A stretch of 64,000 nucleotides of DNA, taken from positions 124,001 to 188,000 of the forward strand of contig CAMRHE010001108.1 in the NCBI GenBank assembly GCA_947044405.1, read 5' to 3'. A model generated the notes under the pieces. It did not search any database, was not told the origin of the DNA, and was given only the letters and a program-made list of their open reading frames with translations. Both the position numbers and the translations under genes were made by a program. Origin of the DNA: Leptodactylus fallax. Taxonomy: Eukaryota > Chordata > Amphibia > Anura > Leptodactylidae. Shown here piece by piece: positions 25,195-38,600 of the stretch. Every line of letters starts with the position of its first letter. Position 1 is the stretch's first letter.

Positions 25195-27013
25195 TGCTTC
25201 CCTTGCCTCGGATGTTCATCATTGCCAGCCAGGGAGAGCTAGAGACGTGTGTCACAGCATAGCCTGGCAGAACTGCCCGAGCTCACCTTCCACTTGGAGA
25301 CACACAGGTCAAGGGAAGGGATGTCCGATTTCCTAGTCGAAGACAGAGGATGGTCCAGGGAGAAGTCACTGTGCCCTCAAGATGATATCAAACATCCAGT
25401 GGCAGAAAGAGATGTCCACTTGAGGGGATGAGTCCGGGTCCTCAGAGATCTGTAGGGTCTCTATCGCATAGATGACTCCCGCGTAGCAGCAGATATAGAT
25501 GAGCCTAGCTGAAGCTCCAAGTCGGAGTCAGAGGCGTCCCCAGTTAAATAGACCGAGCAGAGGGAGGAAGGTATCCGCCTGTCGGAGTGGAGCCGTGAGC
25601 TGAGTTCCTATCTGGGGAGTACCCAGAGGAAGGGGTGGCGGACCGTGAACCGTAGGAAGACTTCCTGGTCCTTTTGAGGGTGTCCAGGGAGATCCCTAGA
25701 AGCAGCCGACTGAGCGGCGATCTGGGAAAGCAGCCATTCCAAGTTTCCAGTACTGACTAGTTAAGTCTGGTAAGGACACCATGGCCAAGGTTAGGGGAGG
25801 CCGCCCAATCCGGGGGATGGAAGAACCGGAGAGGGGCCAGGAGGTTACTGACTGGCTGAGGCGGAAGGCAGAGAGAGCACATGGGCTCGGGCTGTCCGCA
25901 TGGCAACTGTTTTTGATACAGCGGGTGCACGTATAAAAACGTGACGCAACCAGAGGGGCCGGAGGGGGAGCCCAAGAAAATTAGGGTAACCCAGGGGGTT
26001 AGCCTACCAGACTGCAAAAGATGGCCGCTCACAAACTGCTGCAGCAAGGGTTCCGCAGGTGCAATGTCTCCCAGGCAACTGGGAAGAATCCCTGCTGTCC
26101 CAGCAAGCCAAAAAATAAATAAATAAGCCAATAAATAAATAAATTGAGAATATGAGGAGAGCAAAGCTCTTCCCCTGGTAAAAACAGGCTCAGTAGCTAC
26201 TGGGCAGGCTGGATGGCTTGCCAGGACAGCCCCCTGGCCAATGGAAGGCCCTAGGCAGAGTCTGGGTACCAGAAAAGCCCGGGAAAGGGACGGGCCCGTT
26301 GCGGCCTAGTTCCCGGCCAGGCCTCGGACTTGCGTACAACGCGGCCGACCGCGAGGCACCGTCGGCGGCGCGGCGCGACCGCGAACTCCGGAGGTTCCGC
26401 GGAGGCCTGGGAAAAGGTACCGGGGGGCCAGGAAAGGGGGTCCCCACACGAGCGGGGGGGGAACCGGGTGCCCCCCCCGACGGGGGCCGCTCGGTAGGAG
26501 CGACCAGAAAGCCCAAAAACGCCCCAGAAAAAAGGGGCTTATTTACTAAGATTTAAGGCCCAGTTCAGGGGAACCCTGTGATGCCCCCCCTAAACAGGAC
26601 CCATGCTATTGTCCCCCTGGGAAATGGCACTAAGGGGCTGAGGGGAGGTGGAGAGGGCCTGAAGGGGAGATGGAGAGGGGCTGAGGTAACCTTCATACTC
26701 ACCTGCCTTCTATTCTTCTCATACTCACCAGTCTGGCGACTTCAGGCGCCGCAGGGTCACCCCCTCGGTAGGACCTCGCACGTGGGAGTGGGGTCACCGG
26801 TACTCCGGCCGCTTTCGGGTGCGGTGAATGGTGAGTGGGGACTGGGTGACCGGCGAGGCTGCTCTTTTGCAGAGCGCTGCGCCCGCAGGAGGGTATGACT
26901 AGTGTGGCATACACGCTGACTACCCCCTGCACCTGAAAGAAAGGTAAAAATAAAAACGATGCAAGACAGAAGACCTGAGTCAGGTCGTGTCCGTCTCCTA
27001 TGACACTAGGTTT
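25195..27013. other. 5' non-coding part of the DIRS element, with GC-rich island
   Basis: Contains an AATAAATAAATAAG simple repeat (26112-26150) and a conspicuously GC- and CpG-rich block (about 26230-26500), which is odd inside an otherwise AT-balanced element. No protein similarity was recognised. The segment ends at the ITR beginning at 27014. Confidence 0.5.
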
Positions 27014-27155
27014 CAAACTGATTCATGCACAGTGGCTGTGGCAGGGTATAGCCTGGAGGCGGAGCCAACAGCTTTTGCTTTTTCCTAGTGTCTTGTCTCC
27101 TAGTGACCAGGTCTATACCCATGGTGCTGTGTCCCCCAGTGAAGTAGACGAGAAA
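27014..27155. repeat. DIRS left-hand inverted terminal repeat
   Basis: About 142 bp, the inverted counterpart of 21635-21777. It ends at GTAGACGAGAAA, where Tc1 sequence (TATAATCCACCTGTGTG) resumes. Confidence 0.88.
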
Positions 27156-27242
27156 TATAATCCACCTGTGTGTACAAGTCTCCGTATAAATGCACCTGCT
27201 CTGTGATAGGCTCAGGGTTCTGTTTAATGCGCAGAGAGCATC

Positions 27243-28213
27243 ATGAAGACCAAGGAACACACCAGGCAGGTCTGTGATACTGTTGTGGAGAAGTTTAAAG
27301 CCGGATTTGGATACAAAAAGATTTCCCAAACTTTAAACATCCCAAGGAGCACTGTGCAAGTGATCATATTGAAATGGAAGGAGTATCAGACCACTGCAAA
27401 TCTACCAAGACCTGGCCGTCCCTCTAAACTTTCATCTCAAACAAGGAGAAGACTGATCAGAGATGCAGCCAAGAGGCCCATGATCACTCTGGATGAACTG
27501 CAGAGATCTACAGCTGAGGTGGGAGAGTCTGTCCATAGGACAACAATCAGTCGTACACGGCACAAATCTGGCCTTTATGGAAGAGTGGCAAGAAGAAAGT
27601 CATTTCTCAAAGATATCCATAAAAAGCCACCTGGGAGACACCAAACATGTGGAAGAAGGTGCTCTGCTCAGATGGAACCAAAATGCAACTTTTTGGCCAC
27701 AATGCAAAACGATATGTTTGGCGTAAAAGCAACGCAGCTCATCCCCCTGAGCACACCATCCCCACTGTCACACATGGTGGGGGCAGCATCATGGTTTGGG
27801 CCTGCTTTTCTTCAGCAGGGACAGGGAAGATGGTTAAAATTGATGGGAAGATGGATGGAGCCAAATACAGGACCATTCTGGAAGAAAACCTGTTGGAGTC
27901 TGCAAAAGACCTGAGACTGGGACGGAGATTTATCTTCCAACAAGACAATGATCCCAAACATAAAGCCAAATCTACAATGGAATGGTTCCCAAATAAACGT
28001 ATCCAGGTGTTAGAATGGCCAAGTCAAAGTCCAGACCTGAATCCAATCGAGAATCTGTGGAAAGAGCTGAAAACTGCTGTTCACAAACGCTCTCCATCCA
28101 ACCTCACTGAGCTCCAGCTGTTTTCCAAGGAAGAATGGGCAAGAACTGATAGAGACATACCCCAAGCGACTTGTAATCGCAGCAAAAGGGGGCGCTACAA
28201 AGTATTAATTTAA
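27243..28213 (+). pseudogene. Tc1-like transposase, frameshifted
   Basis: Starts at an ATG with the KTKEHTRQVCDTVVEKF leader and helix-turn-helix (GYKKISQTLNIPRSTV) typical of Tc1 transposases, then a second DNA-binding part (GRPSKLSSQTRRRLIRDA). Two frameshifts, near 27605 and 27645, move the frame before the catalytic domain. The catalytic part has KVLCSDGTK (family SDETK, so the acidic residue after Asp is lost), FQQDNDPKH and DLNPIENLWKELK (third acidic residue of DD34E). It ends in a stop after 28213. Non-functional. Confidence 0.92.
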
Positions 28214-28423
28214 GGGGGCGAATAATTTGGCACGCCCCACTTTTCAGTTTTTTATTTTTTACAAAAGTTTAAAATATCCAATAAATTTTGTTCCACTTCA
28301 CGATTGTGTCCCACTTGTTGATTCTAAACCAAAAAATTAAAATTTTATATCCTTATGTTTGAAGACTGAAAAGTGGCAAAAGGTTGAAAAGTTCAAGGGG
28401 GCGAATACTTTCGCAAGGCACTG

Positions 28424-29643
28424 TATCTTTATCAGTGTTCTGAGTGATTTCTGGCATCTTCACCTTCAGCTGACTCCCTCTGACTGTTTCCTTAGCCCGC
28501 CCCATCGTACTTGCCTGTCTTCCTGTCTGGAGCTTCTGGGCACAGGCTATCACTTCCTTCTGTGGGGCCTGCGCTGTAGCTTAGCACTCGGCTCCCTTGT
28601 CCAGAAGATCCGGACAGGTAAGTATGGTGGGTGTTGGGGTTAGTATTGGTGACGTTCTATTTCCGGAAATGAGAAAAGTTACCGGAAAATCTGAAAATGT
28701 GCCCCGGTGATCGAGGTAAATATAGGGTGTTTAGCTTAGGCTAGAAATCTCATTTTATCCCAGACCACACCTTTAAGGCTCAGCTCAGCATCCTGCACCA
28801 GCAGGGAAACCAGTGTGTGTGAACAGAGCCTAAAGCCTTTGACCTGCCTGCAGGGGCGCTCTAGGGTCACACCTGTACTTGGGGACTCGAAACCCAACCC
28901 GCTTACAGAGCAGCCCCCTCAGCCCCATAGACTATAATGGGTTCCGGCTTGCAGGACTTTTCTCTCCGTATTTTGCAAGTGGATTCAGGGACAGAAAACC
29001 CAAGTGCTGGTGTGAACTGAACCCAGCTTAAAGCACAGGGGTGACAGTGACTGCATAGATCGGGTGCTGTGACACTACAACTCCCAGCAGGCTCAGCCCT
29101 TCCTTCCATAAAGCTTAGCTGTGTGAACAGATCCCTAAGAGAAGTTATTGGGCTCAGTATTATCAGCAGCCGGGGGGCGCCGCTGAGCAGTCTTTAGCCC
29201 CAGCCTGGGAGATAAGAGTGTGTAGACTGTCTGATATTTAAAGGGGTTGTCCTTAAACCTCTGGCAATGATCACAGCGCCATACAGTGGCCATGCTGCAG
29301 TACTACAGCTCCTGCACTGCCTATACTGAGGATTAAGGGTTAATAAAGGACACATCTGGGACATTTTTTTTTTTTTTTTTTTTTTACTTTTCATTCAAAA
29401 AAAAAAAATAAATTAAAAACCCCAATAAATAATCTGGAGATTTGCACGTCATTCCTGGGGGCGGGGATAAGGCACGGCGGCGACGGCGACAGCGGGACTG
29501 GGAAGCGTCTCACACAGATAAGTCGTCCCGCCGGCGCTCAGACATTGCATAGCGCTACAGCATTACAGTACAAGTGAATTGTGGCACAGCAGCACAGAGT
29601 GTTTCAGAGTCACTACACTGCCCTCTAGTGGCCGCCGCACATA
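28424..29643. other. SMURF2-CEP95 intergenic tail-to-tail region
   Basis: Unique sequence between the Tc1 element and the CEP95 stop codon. The part next to 29643 should include the CEP95 3' UTR (minus strand). A 20-25-nt T-run at about 29366-29388 followed by an A-rich stretch (29397-29425) may be a retroposon tail. No AATAAA on the minus strand was found at a convincing position, so the CEP95 3' end is not placed. Confidence 0.45.
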
Positions 29644-32600
29644 TCACAGGCAGTGGCTCTTGCCGTACTGGAAGGACGCCATCTGGAGCCTCCTCTTGAG
29701 CTGCTCGGCTTCCAGCTCCCTGAAGAAGGTGTCCTCGTCTGTCTTGAGGATCATCTCCTGCAGCTCTTGGATTTCCTTCTCCATCTTGGTGCGCAGTTCT
29801 CGCTTTACCTTGTGCAGCGTCTGGAGGAGGGGGGTGGGGAGGTTAGTGTCAGGCAGTGGGGACCAGCAGGGAGAGGTAGATGGTAAGGAGCACTCACCTT
29901 GGCCTGCGCCTTCTCCCTCACTTGGATCTCCTGCCTCTCTTGGCTCACGGCTTTGGCCAGCATGGAGAACTAAGATGGAGGAGATATTAGATGGGGGTAG
30001 TAGTACTGACACTGCAGCTGTGAGGATGATGGGAGTGGCCTTACCTGATCCTTGTAGTAGTTCTCCATGGACTCCAGCTCGTCCTTGTGCCTCTTCCTCT
30101 GCTCCTCGCGCTGGTCCTTGGCATAGGATCGGATCTCCCGCAGTCGCTGCTTCTGCAGCTCCAGACCCTCCTCAAACAGCTTCTTGAAGATCTGGAGAAG
30201 AAGGCAAGAGAAGTCTGAAACCCGGCTGAGGGTCTGCTGCAATGTGTCAGTGAGTACAACTGTGACAACCTGCCAGCTATGGGGGCAGGAGCTTCGTACA
30301 CAGCGGCCTCGTGCCCCGGGCTCCTGCCGCACTCACCTTCTCCTCCCGGGTCCTTGCCCTCAGCAGTTTGGCCCGGAGCTGCACGTGGTAGTCACTGTAG
30401 TATCTCTTCGCCCGCGCCACCTGCTGGCGGGTCTCGCGCATCCGATTCTGCGCCGACTTCTGCAGCCGGATCCGATCCTTGAAATCTTTCTGTAATGACA
30501 CGTTTGTGTTTCACATCCTCTGCTTGCTGAGACCATGTACTCATCCTGACCCATTCCTGCTCACCCCACTGAGGGTTTGTTACAATGTACCAGTTATACA
30601 CACTTTTGCTTTATTTCAAACACAAAAGACGGTCTGATGTTCAGTGATACATTGTAACAACCACTCAGCTGTGCGAGCGGGAATGCTTCCATTCTCATCA
30701 CTAAGCTCCACCCAGGACTGATGCATCATGGGAAGCGACTAAGTCACTGACCAGCCGCTGGTTGTGCTCCTGCTCCCTCTGGATGACCTTTATGAGGAGG
30801 TCGTGCTTCTTATGAGCTTCCTCCACCTGCAAAGAGACAATTATAAAAGGGTTAACTTACCCCTCAATGGCGCCCCCTCCCCCAGCTGGTACACTGTGCA
30901 GACTCTCACCTCTTTCTGCAGTTGGCGCTCGCTCCGCTCATCCTCCTGGCCAGACCTGGCGAGCTGCTCCACCTGCGCCAGCTGCCCCTTCCACATGGAG
31001 CTGAGGGTCTGCTGCGAGATCTGAAGGTGCGGAAATTCCTCCAGCAAAAGTGGAAGAAAATCATTCTCCTTAATCTTCACTGCAGGGAACAAACAATGCA
31101 GCTGTGTGAGCGGCCCAGCCATACCACGAGGTAGAGAAGACGCCAACACTGCAGCTGTGTGAGCGGCCCAGCCATACCACGAGGTAGAGAAGACGCCAAC
31201 ACTGCAGCTGTGTGAGCGGCCCAGCCATACCACATGGTAGAGAAGACACCAACACTGCAGCTGTGTGAGCGGCCCAGCCATACCACGAGGTAGAGAAGAC
31301 GCCAACACTGCAGCTGTGTAAGCGGCAGTAACAGAACTTACTTCGATTGGCTGACTTGTGGAGGTTGGGGGCCCACTGCTTTGGTTTGGGGGCCAGCGCC
31401 TTTTTCCCACAATACACCCTCTCGGGGTGAGACCTTCTTGGAGGCTCCTTGAAGATATTTTCCTTAAATTCTTTTTCCTGTAGAAATAACACAATAAGAG
31501 TCTGCAGTGCCCTCCACTGAGCAGACGCGGTACTGCACCCCCGCACACACCGATCCTCACCTCCTCCTGTAACGACTCCTTCAGCTTCACCAATTTCTGT
31601 TTTTCTCTTTCCTCAAAGTCCTTTAATTCGTCCTCGTAGGCCTGCCGCAGCAGCTGTAGGGGGAGGACAGACAATATCAGCTACTGCTGCCTGGTATCAG
31701 CCGGAGAGGGGGAGGAGGACAGACAATATCAGCTACTGCTGCCTGGTATCAGCCAGAGAGGGGGGACAGACAATATCAGCTACTGCTGCCTGGTATCAGC
31801 CAGAGGAGGGGGGGGGAGGACAGGCAATATCAGCTACTGCTGCCTGGTATCAGCCAGAGAGGGGGAGGAGGGAGGACAGACAATATCAGCTACTGCTGCC
31901 TGGTATCAGCCAGAGAGGGGGGAGGGCAGACAATATCAGCTACTGCTGCCTGGTATCAGCCAGAGGGGGGGGGGGGGGGGGCAGACAATATCAGCTACTG
32001 CTGCCTGGTATCAGCCAGAGAGGGGGGGGGGAGGACAGACAATATCAGCTACTGCTGCCTGGTATCAGCCAGAGAGGGGGAGGGGACAGACAATATCAGC
32101 TACTGCTGCCTGGTATCAGCCAGAGAGGGGGGGGACAGACAATATCAGCTACTGCTGCCTGGTATCAGCCAGAGAGGGGGAGGGACAGACAATATCAGCT
32201 ACTGCTGCCTGGTATCAGCCAGAGAGGGGGAGGACAGACAATATCAGCTACTGCTGCCTGGTATCAGCCAGAGGGGGGGGGGGGACAGACAATATCAGCT
32301 ACTGCTGCCTGGTATCAGCCAGAGAGGGGGGGAGGGACAGACAATATCAGCTACTGCTGCCTGGTATCAGCCAGAGAGGGGGAGGGGGGGGGGAGGACAG
32401 ACAATATCAGCTACTGCTGCCTGGTATCAGCCAGAGAGGGGGAGGGGGGGAGGACAGACAATATCAGCTACTGCTGCCTGGTATCAGCCAGAGAGGGGGG
32501 AGGGACAGACAATATCAGCTACTGCTGCCTGGTATCAGCCAGAGAGGGGGGGAGGGACAGACAATATCAGCTACTGCTGCCTGGTATCAGCCGGGGGGGG

Positions 32601-35600
32601 GGGGGGGGGGGAGGGGGACAGACAATATCAGCTACTGCTGCCTGGTATCAGCCAGAGGGGGGGGGGGACAGGCAATATCAGCTACTGCTGCCTGGTATCA
32701 GCCAGAGAGGGGGGACAGACAATATCAGCTACTGCTGCCTGGTATCAGCCAGAGAGGGGGGACAGACAATATCAGCTACTGCTGCCTGGTATCAGCCAGA
32801 GAGGGGGGACAGACAATATCAGCTACTGCTGCCTGGTATCAGCCAGAGAGGGGGGACAGACAATATCAGCTACTGCTGCCTGGTATCAGCCAGAGAGGGG
32901 GGACAGACAATATCAGCTACTGCTGCCTGGTATCAGCCAGAGAGGGGGGACAGACAATATCAGCTACTGCTGCCTGGTATCAGCCAGAGAGGGGGGACAG
33001 ACAATATCAGCTACTGCTGCCTGGTATCAGCCAGAGAGGGGGGACAGACAATATCAGCTACTGCTGCCTGGTATCAGCCAGAGAGGGGGGACAGGCAATA
33101 TCAGCTACTGCTGCCTGGTATCAGCCAGAGAGGGGGGACAGGCAATATCAGCTACTGCTGCCTGGTATCAGCCAGAGAGGGGGGACAGACAATATCAGCT
33201 ACTGCTGCCTGGTATCAGCCAGAGAGGGGGGACAGACAATATCAGCTACTGCTGCCTTGTATCAGCCAGAGGGGGGGGGGGGTTACAGACAATATCAGCT
33301 ACTGCTGCCTGGTATCAGCCAGAGAGGGGGGGGGGGGGGACAGACAATATCAGCTACTGCTGCCTGGTATCAGGCCGGGGGGGGGGGGAGGGGGACAGGC
33401 AATATCAGCTACTGCTGCCTGGTATCAGCCAGAGAGGGGGGACAGACAATATCAGCTACTGCTGCCTGGTATCAGCCAGAGAGGGGGGGGGGGGGGGGGA
33501 CAGACAATATCAGCTACTGCTGCCTGGTATCAGCCAGAGAGGGGGGGGGACAGACAATATCAGCTACTGCTGCCTGGTATCAGCCAGAGGGGGGGGGGGG
33601 ACAGGCAATATCAGCTACTGCTGCCTGGTATCAGCCAGAGAGGGGGGACAGACAATATCAGCTACTGCTGCCTGGTATCAGCCAGAGAGAGGGGGACAGA
33701 CAATATCAGCTACTGCTGCCTGGTATCAGCCAGAGAGGGGGGACAGGCAATATCAGCTACTGCTGCCTGGTATCAGCCAGAGAGGGGGACAGGCAATATC
33801 AGCTACTGCTGCCTGGTATCAGCCAGAGAGGGGGGACAGACAATATCAGCTACTGCTGCCTGGTATCAGCCAGAGGGGGGGGGGGGTTACAGACAATATC
33901 AGCTACTGCTGCCTGGTATCAGCCAGAGAGGGGGGGGGGGGGGACAGACAATATCAGCTACTGCTGCCTGGTATCAGGGCGGGGGCGCGGGGGGGGGGGG
34001 GGACAGGCAATATCAGCTACTGCTGCCTGGTATCAGCCAGAGGGGGGGGGGGGACAGGCAATATCAGCTACTGCTGCCTGGTATCAGCCAGAGGGGGTGG
34101 GGGGACAGGCAATATCAGCTACTGCTGCCTGGTATCAGCCAGAGAGGGGGGGGGGGACAGGCAATATCAGCTACTGCTGCCTGGTATCAGCCAGAGGGGG
34201 GGGGGGACAGGCAATATCAGCTACTGCTGCCTGGTATCAGCCAGAGGGGGGGGGGGACAGGCAATATCAGCTACTGCTGCCTGGTATCAGCCAGAGGGGG
34301 GGGGACAGACAATATCAGCTACTGCTGCCTGGTATCAGCCAGAGAGGGGGGAGGACAGACAATATCAGCTACTGCTGCCTGGTATCAGCCAGAGAGGGGG
34401 AGGACAGACAATATCAGCTACTGCTGCCTGGTATCAGCCAGAGGGGGGGGGGACAGACAATATCAGCTACTGCTGCCTGGTATCAGCCAGAGAGGGGGAC
34501 GGGACAGACAATATCAGCTACTGCTGCCTGGTATCAGCCAGAGGGGGGGGACGGGACAGACAATATCAGCTACTGCTGCCTGGTATCAGCCAGAGAGGGG
34601 GGACAGACAATATCAGCTACTGCTGCCTGGTATCAGCCAGAGAGGGGGGGAGGACAGACAATATCAGCTACTGCTGCCTGGTATCAGCCAGAGGGGGGGG
34701 GGACAGACAATATCAGCTACTGCTGCCTGGTATCAGCCAGAGAGGGGGGAGGGACAGACAATATCAGCTACTGCTGCCTGGTATCAGCCAGAGAGGGGGG
34801 GGACAGACAATATCAGCTACTGCTGCCTGGTATCAGCCAGAGAGGGGGAGGACAGACAATATCAGCTACTGCTGCCTGGTATCAGCCAGAGAGGGGGAGG
34901 ACAGACAATATCAGCTACTGCTGCCTGGTATCAGCCAGAGAGGGGGGAGGACAGACAATATCAGCTACTGCTGCCTGGTATCAGCCAGAGAGGGGACGGG
35001 GGGAGGACAGACAATATCAGCTACTGCTGCCTGGTATCAGCCAGAGAGGGGGAGGGACAGACAATATCAGCTACTGCTGCCTGGTATCAGCCAGAGAGGG
35101 GGGACAGACAATATCAGCTACTGCTGCCTGGTATCAGCCAGAGAGGGGGGGACAGACAATATCAGCTACTGCTGCCTGGTATCAGCCAGAGAGGGGGAGG
35201 ACAGACAATATCAGCTACTGCTGCCTGGTATCAGCCAGAGAGGGGGAGGGACAGACAATATCAGATACTGCTGCCTGGTATCAGCCAGAGAGGGGGAGGA
35301 GGACAGACAATATCAGCTACTGCTGCCTGGTATCAGCCAGAGAGGGGGGGGGGGGGGGACAAGACAAACAGCTACGCTGCCTGGTATCAGCCAGAGGGGG
35401 GGGGGGGGGGGGGGGACAGACAATATCAGCTACTGCTGCCTGGTATCAGCCAGAGGGAGAGGGGGGGACAGGCAATATCAGCTACTGCTGCCTGGTATCA
35501 GCCGGAGAGGGGGGAGGACAGACAATATCAGCTACTGCTGCCTGGTATCAGCCAGAGAGGGGGAGGGGGGGGGGAGGACAGACAATATCAGCTACTGCTG

Positions 35601-38600
35601 CCTGGTATCAGCCAGAGAGGGGGGAGGGACAGACAATATCAGCTACTGCTGCCTGGTATCAGCCAGAGGGGGGGGGGACAGGCAATATCAGCTACTGCTG
35701 CCTGGTATCAGCCAGAGGGGGGGGGGGACAGGCAATATCAGCTACTGCTGCCTGGTATCAGCCAGAGAGGGGGACAGACAATATCAGCTACTGCTGCCTG
35801 GTATCAGCCAGAGAGGGGGGACAGACAATATCAGCTACTGCTGCCTGGTATCAGCCAGAGAGGGGGGACAGGCAATATCAGCTACTGCTGCCTGGTATCA
35901 GCCAGAGAGGGGGGACAGGCAATATCAGCTACTGCTGCCTGGTATCAGCCAGAGAGGGGGGACAGACAATATCAGCTACTGCTGCCTGGTATCAGCCAGA
36001 GAGGGGGGACAGACAATATCAGCTACTGCTGCCTGGTATCAGCCAGAGGGGGGGGGGGTTACAGACAATATCAGCTACTGCTGCCTGGTATCAGCCAGAG
36101 AGGGGGGGGGGAGGACAGACAATATCAGCTACTGCTGCCTGGTATCAGGCCGGGGGGGGGGGGGGGGGGGAGGGGGACAGGCAATATCAGCTACTGCTGC
36201 CTGGTATCAGCCAGAGGGGGGTGGGGGGACAGGCAATATCAGCTACTGCTGCCTGGTATCAGCCAGAGGGGGGGGGGGACAGGCAATATCAGCTACTGCT
36301 GCCTGGTATCAGCCAGAGGGGGGGGGGGGGGACAGGCAATATCAGCTACTGCTGCCTGGTATCAGCCAGGGGGGGGGGGACAGGCAATATCAGCTACTGC
36401 TGCCTGGTATCAGCCAGAGAGGGGGGACAGACAATATCAGCTACTGCTGCCTGGTATCAGCCAGAGAGGGGGGACAGACAATATCAGCTACTGCTGCCTG
36501 GTATCAGCCAGAGAGGGGGGACAGGCAATATCAGCTACTGCTGCCTGGTATCAGCCAGAGAGGGGGGGACAGGCAATATCAGCTACTGCTGCCTGGTATC
36601 AGCCAGAGAGGGGGGACAGACAATATCAGCTACTGCTGCCTGGTATCAGCCAGAGAGGGGGGACAGACAATATCAGCTACTGCTGCCTGGTATCAGCCAG
36701 AGGGGGGGGGTTACAGACAATATCAGCTACTGCTGCCTGGTATCAGCCAGAGAGGGGGGGGGAGGACAGACAATATCAGCTACTGCTGCCTGGTATCAGG
36801 CCAGGGGGGGGGGGGGGGGAGGGGGGGGGGACAGGCAATATCAGCTACTGCTGCCTGGTATCAGCCAGAGGGGGGGGGGGGACAGGCAATATCAGCTACT
36901 GCTGCCTGGTATCAGCCAGAGGGGGGGGGGGGACAGGCAATATCAGCTACTGCTGCCTGGTATCAGCCAGAGGGGGGGGGGGGACAGGCAATATCAGCTA
37001 CTGCTGCCTGGTATCAGCCAGAGAGGGGGGACAGACAATATCAGCTACTGCTGCCTGGTATCAGCCAGAGAGGGGGGAGGACAGACAATATCAGCTACTG
37101 CTGCCTGGTATCAGCCAGAGAGGGGGGAGGACAGACAATATCAGCTACTGCTGCCTGGTATCAGCCAGAGAGGGGGGAGGACAGACAATATCAGCTACTG
37201 CTGCCTGGTATCAGCCAGAGAGGGGGGGACAGGCAATATCAGCTACTGCTGCCTGGTATCAGCCAGAGAGAGGGGGACAGGCAATATCAGCTACTGCTGC
37301 CTGGTATCAGCCAGAGAGGGGGGACAGACAATATCAGCTACTGCTGCCTGGTATCAGCCAGAGAGGGGGGACAGACAATATCAGCTACTGCTGCCTGGTA
37401 TCAGCCAGAGGGGGGGGGGTTACAGACAATATCAGCTACTGCTGCCTGGTATCAGCCAGAGAGGGGGGGGGGAGGACAGACAATATCAGCTACTGCTGCC
37501 TGGTATCAGGCCAGGGGGGGGGGGGAGGGGGACAGGCAATATCAGCTACTGCTGCCTGGTATCAGCCAGAGGGGGGTGGGGGGACAGGCAATATCAGCTA
37601 CTGCTGCCTGGTATCAGCCAGAGGGGGGGGGGGGGGACAGGCAATATCAGCTACTGCTGCCTGGTATCAGCCAGAGGGGGGGGGGGGGACAGGCAATATC
37701 AGCTACTGCTGCCTGGTATCAGCCAGAGAGGGGGGACAGACAATATCAGCTACTGCTGCCTGGTATCAGCCAGAGAGGAGGGGGGAGGAAAAGGATAGCC
37801 CCATGCTTTAAACTGCAGTTCTGATCACTCAGATTGTATACAGCGCAAGCTCAGCAAAGAAACAGGATTCTGAGGGCAGAATAGATGTGAGGGGGAGGAG
37901 CCACGATGAGGGGGAGGGGCTTAGGGGCATATCCAGGCTGTACCCGAGCTTTGAGCCGCTCCAGGTCCAGCTCCTTCTGAACGTCCCTCCGGATCTTCGC
38001 CGTCTCTCCTCGGGCGTCCTTGTTCAGAGCGTCCTCAAACTGCGCAGAGAGCGTGCGGTGTGGAGGCGGCAGCGGGGAGGAGGAGAGCGAGCGGGGGCGG
38101 CCACTGGGGGGCCTTGTGTGCTGTGAAGCTGCAGGGAAGGAAGAAGATGAGGTTATAGAGTAGTCACAGCCCCGCCCCACATGACTTGGAGAGTAATGTA
38201 GATGCAGCTCTGGCTGTGACTAGATAACAGCAGATGATCACCCCATAAGTGCAGACATTGCCCTCAGTGCTGCCCCCTCCTGTCATTACCGTGCAGCCGC
38301 TTCTTCCTGCGGATCTCCATGATGCTGTCGCTGTGCTGCGAGAGTTTGTCATCCTCCTTCAGCTCGCCGCTCCTGCTCTGCGCCCCCAGCGCCTTCTTCA
38401 GCATCTGTAGGTACAGCCCGGGGTCAGTGACAGGACAGCACCATAAGGGGGCGCTACACACCACATATAAGTGCACTCACCCGGTCCAGCTCATCCAGCC
38501 GGCGGGACAGCTTGTCAGACATGTCCTGCAGCTCCAGCTCCGACAGTCGGTTCCGGGCTCTCTGAACAGACAGCGGCTCATCTGCCAGCGACAGGGGGAG

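Larger units (their letters stand above)
21603..27155 (-). mobile_element. DIRS-like tyrosine-recombinase retrotransposon, degenerate
   Basis: A 5,553-bp element inserted into the Tc1 copy, oriented minus. Inverted terminal repeats: 21635-21777 and 27014-27155 are about 142 bp long and nearly identical in inverted orientation. The 21603 end has an extra 32-bp tail absent from the other end. An internal complementary region at 21893-21991 reads as the complement of both outer edges joined together, the arrangement that defines DIRS-1 elements. Minus-strand frames contain remnants of Gag, reverse transcriptase and tyrosine recombinase, all frameshifted. No clear target-site duplication, as expected for this class. 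Not functional. Confidence 0.85.
21315..28423 (+). mobile_element. Tc1/mariner element, split by a DIRS-like insertion
   Basis: TA-flanked element. The left end CAGTGCCTTGTGAAAGTATTC (preceded by TA at 21313) and the right end GCGAATACTTTCGCAAGGCACTG (followed by TA) are inverted repeats that extend about 205-210 bp on each side (21315-21520 and 28212-28423). Removing the 5.5-kb insertion at 21603-27155 leaves about 1.56 kb, the normal length of vertebrate Tc1-like elements. The transposase frame on the plus strand (27243-28213) is broken. Long TIRs with the sequence GTGCCTTG and GTATTCGGCCCCC are typical of fish and frog Tc1 families. Inactive. Confidence 0.93.

Noticed and set aside
26230..26500. 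CpG island promoter of a host gene
   Set aside because: It lies inside the DIRS element between its ITR and Gag-like region, and no conserved exon follows.
33257..37798. 1,513-codon plus-strand ORF
   Set aside because: It is the translation of the G-run minisatellite in CEP95 intron 13. The frame is kept open by chance because the unit contains no stop in the frames visited.
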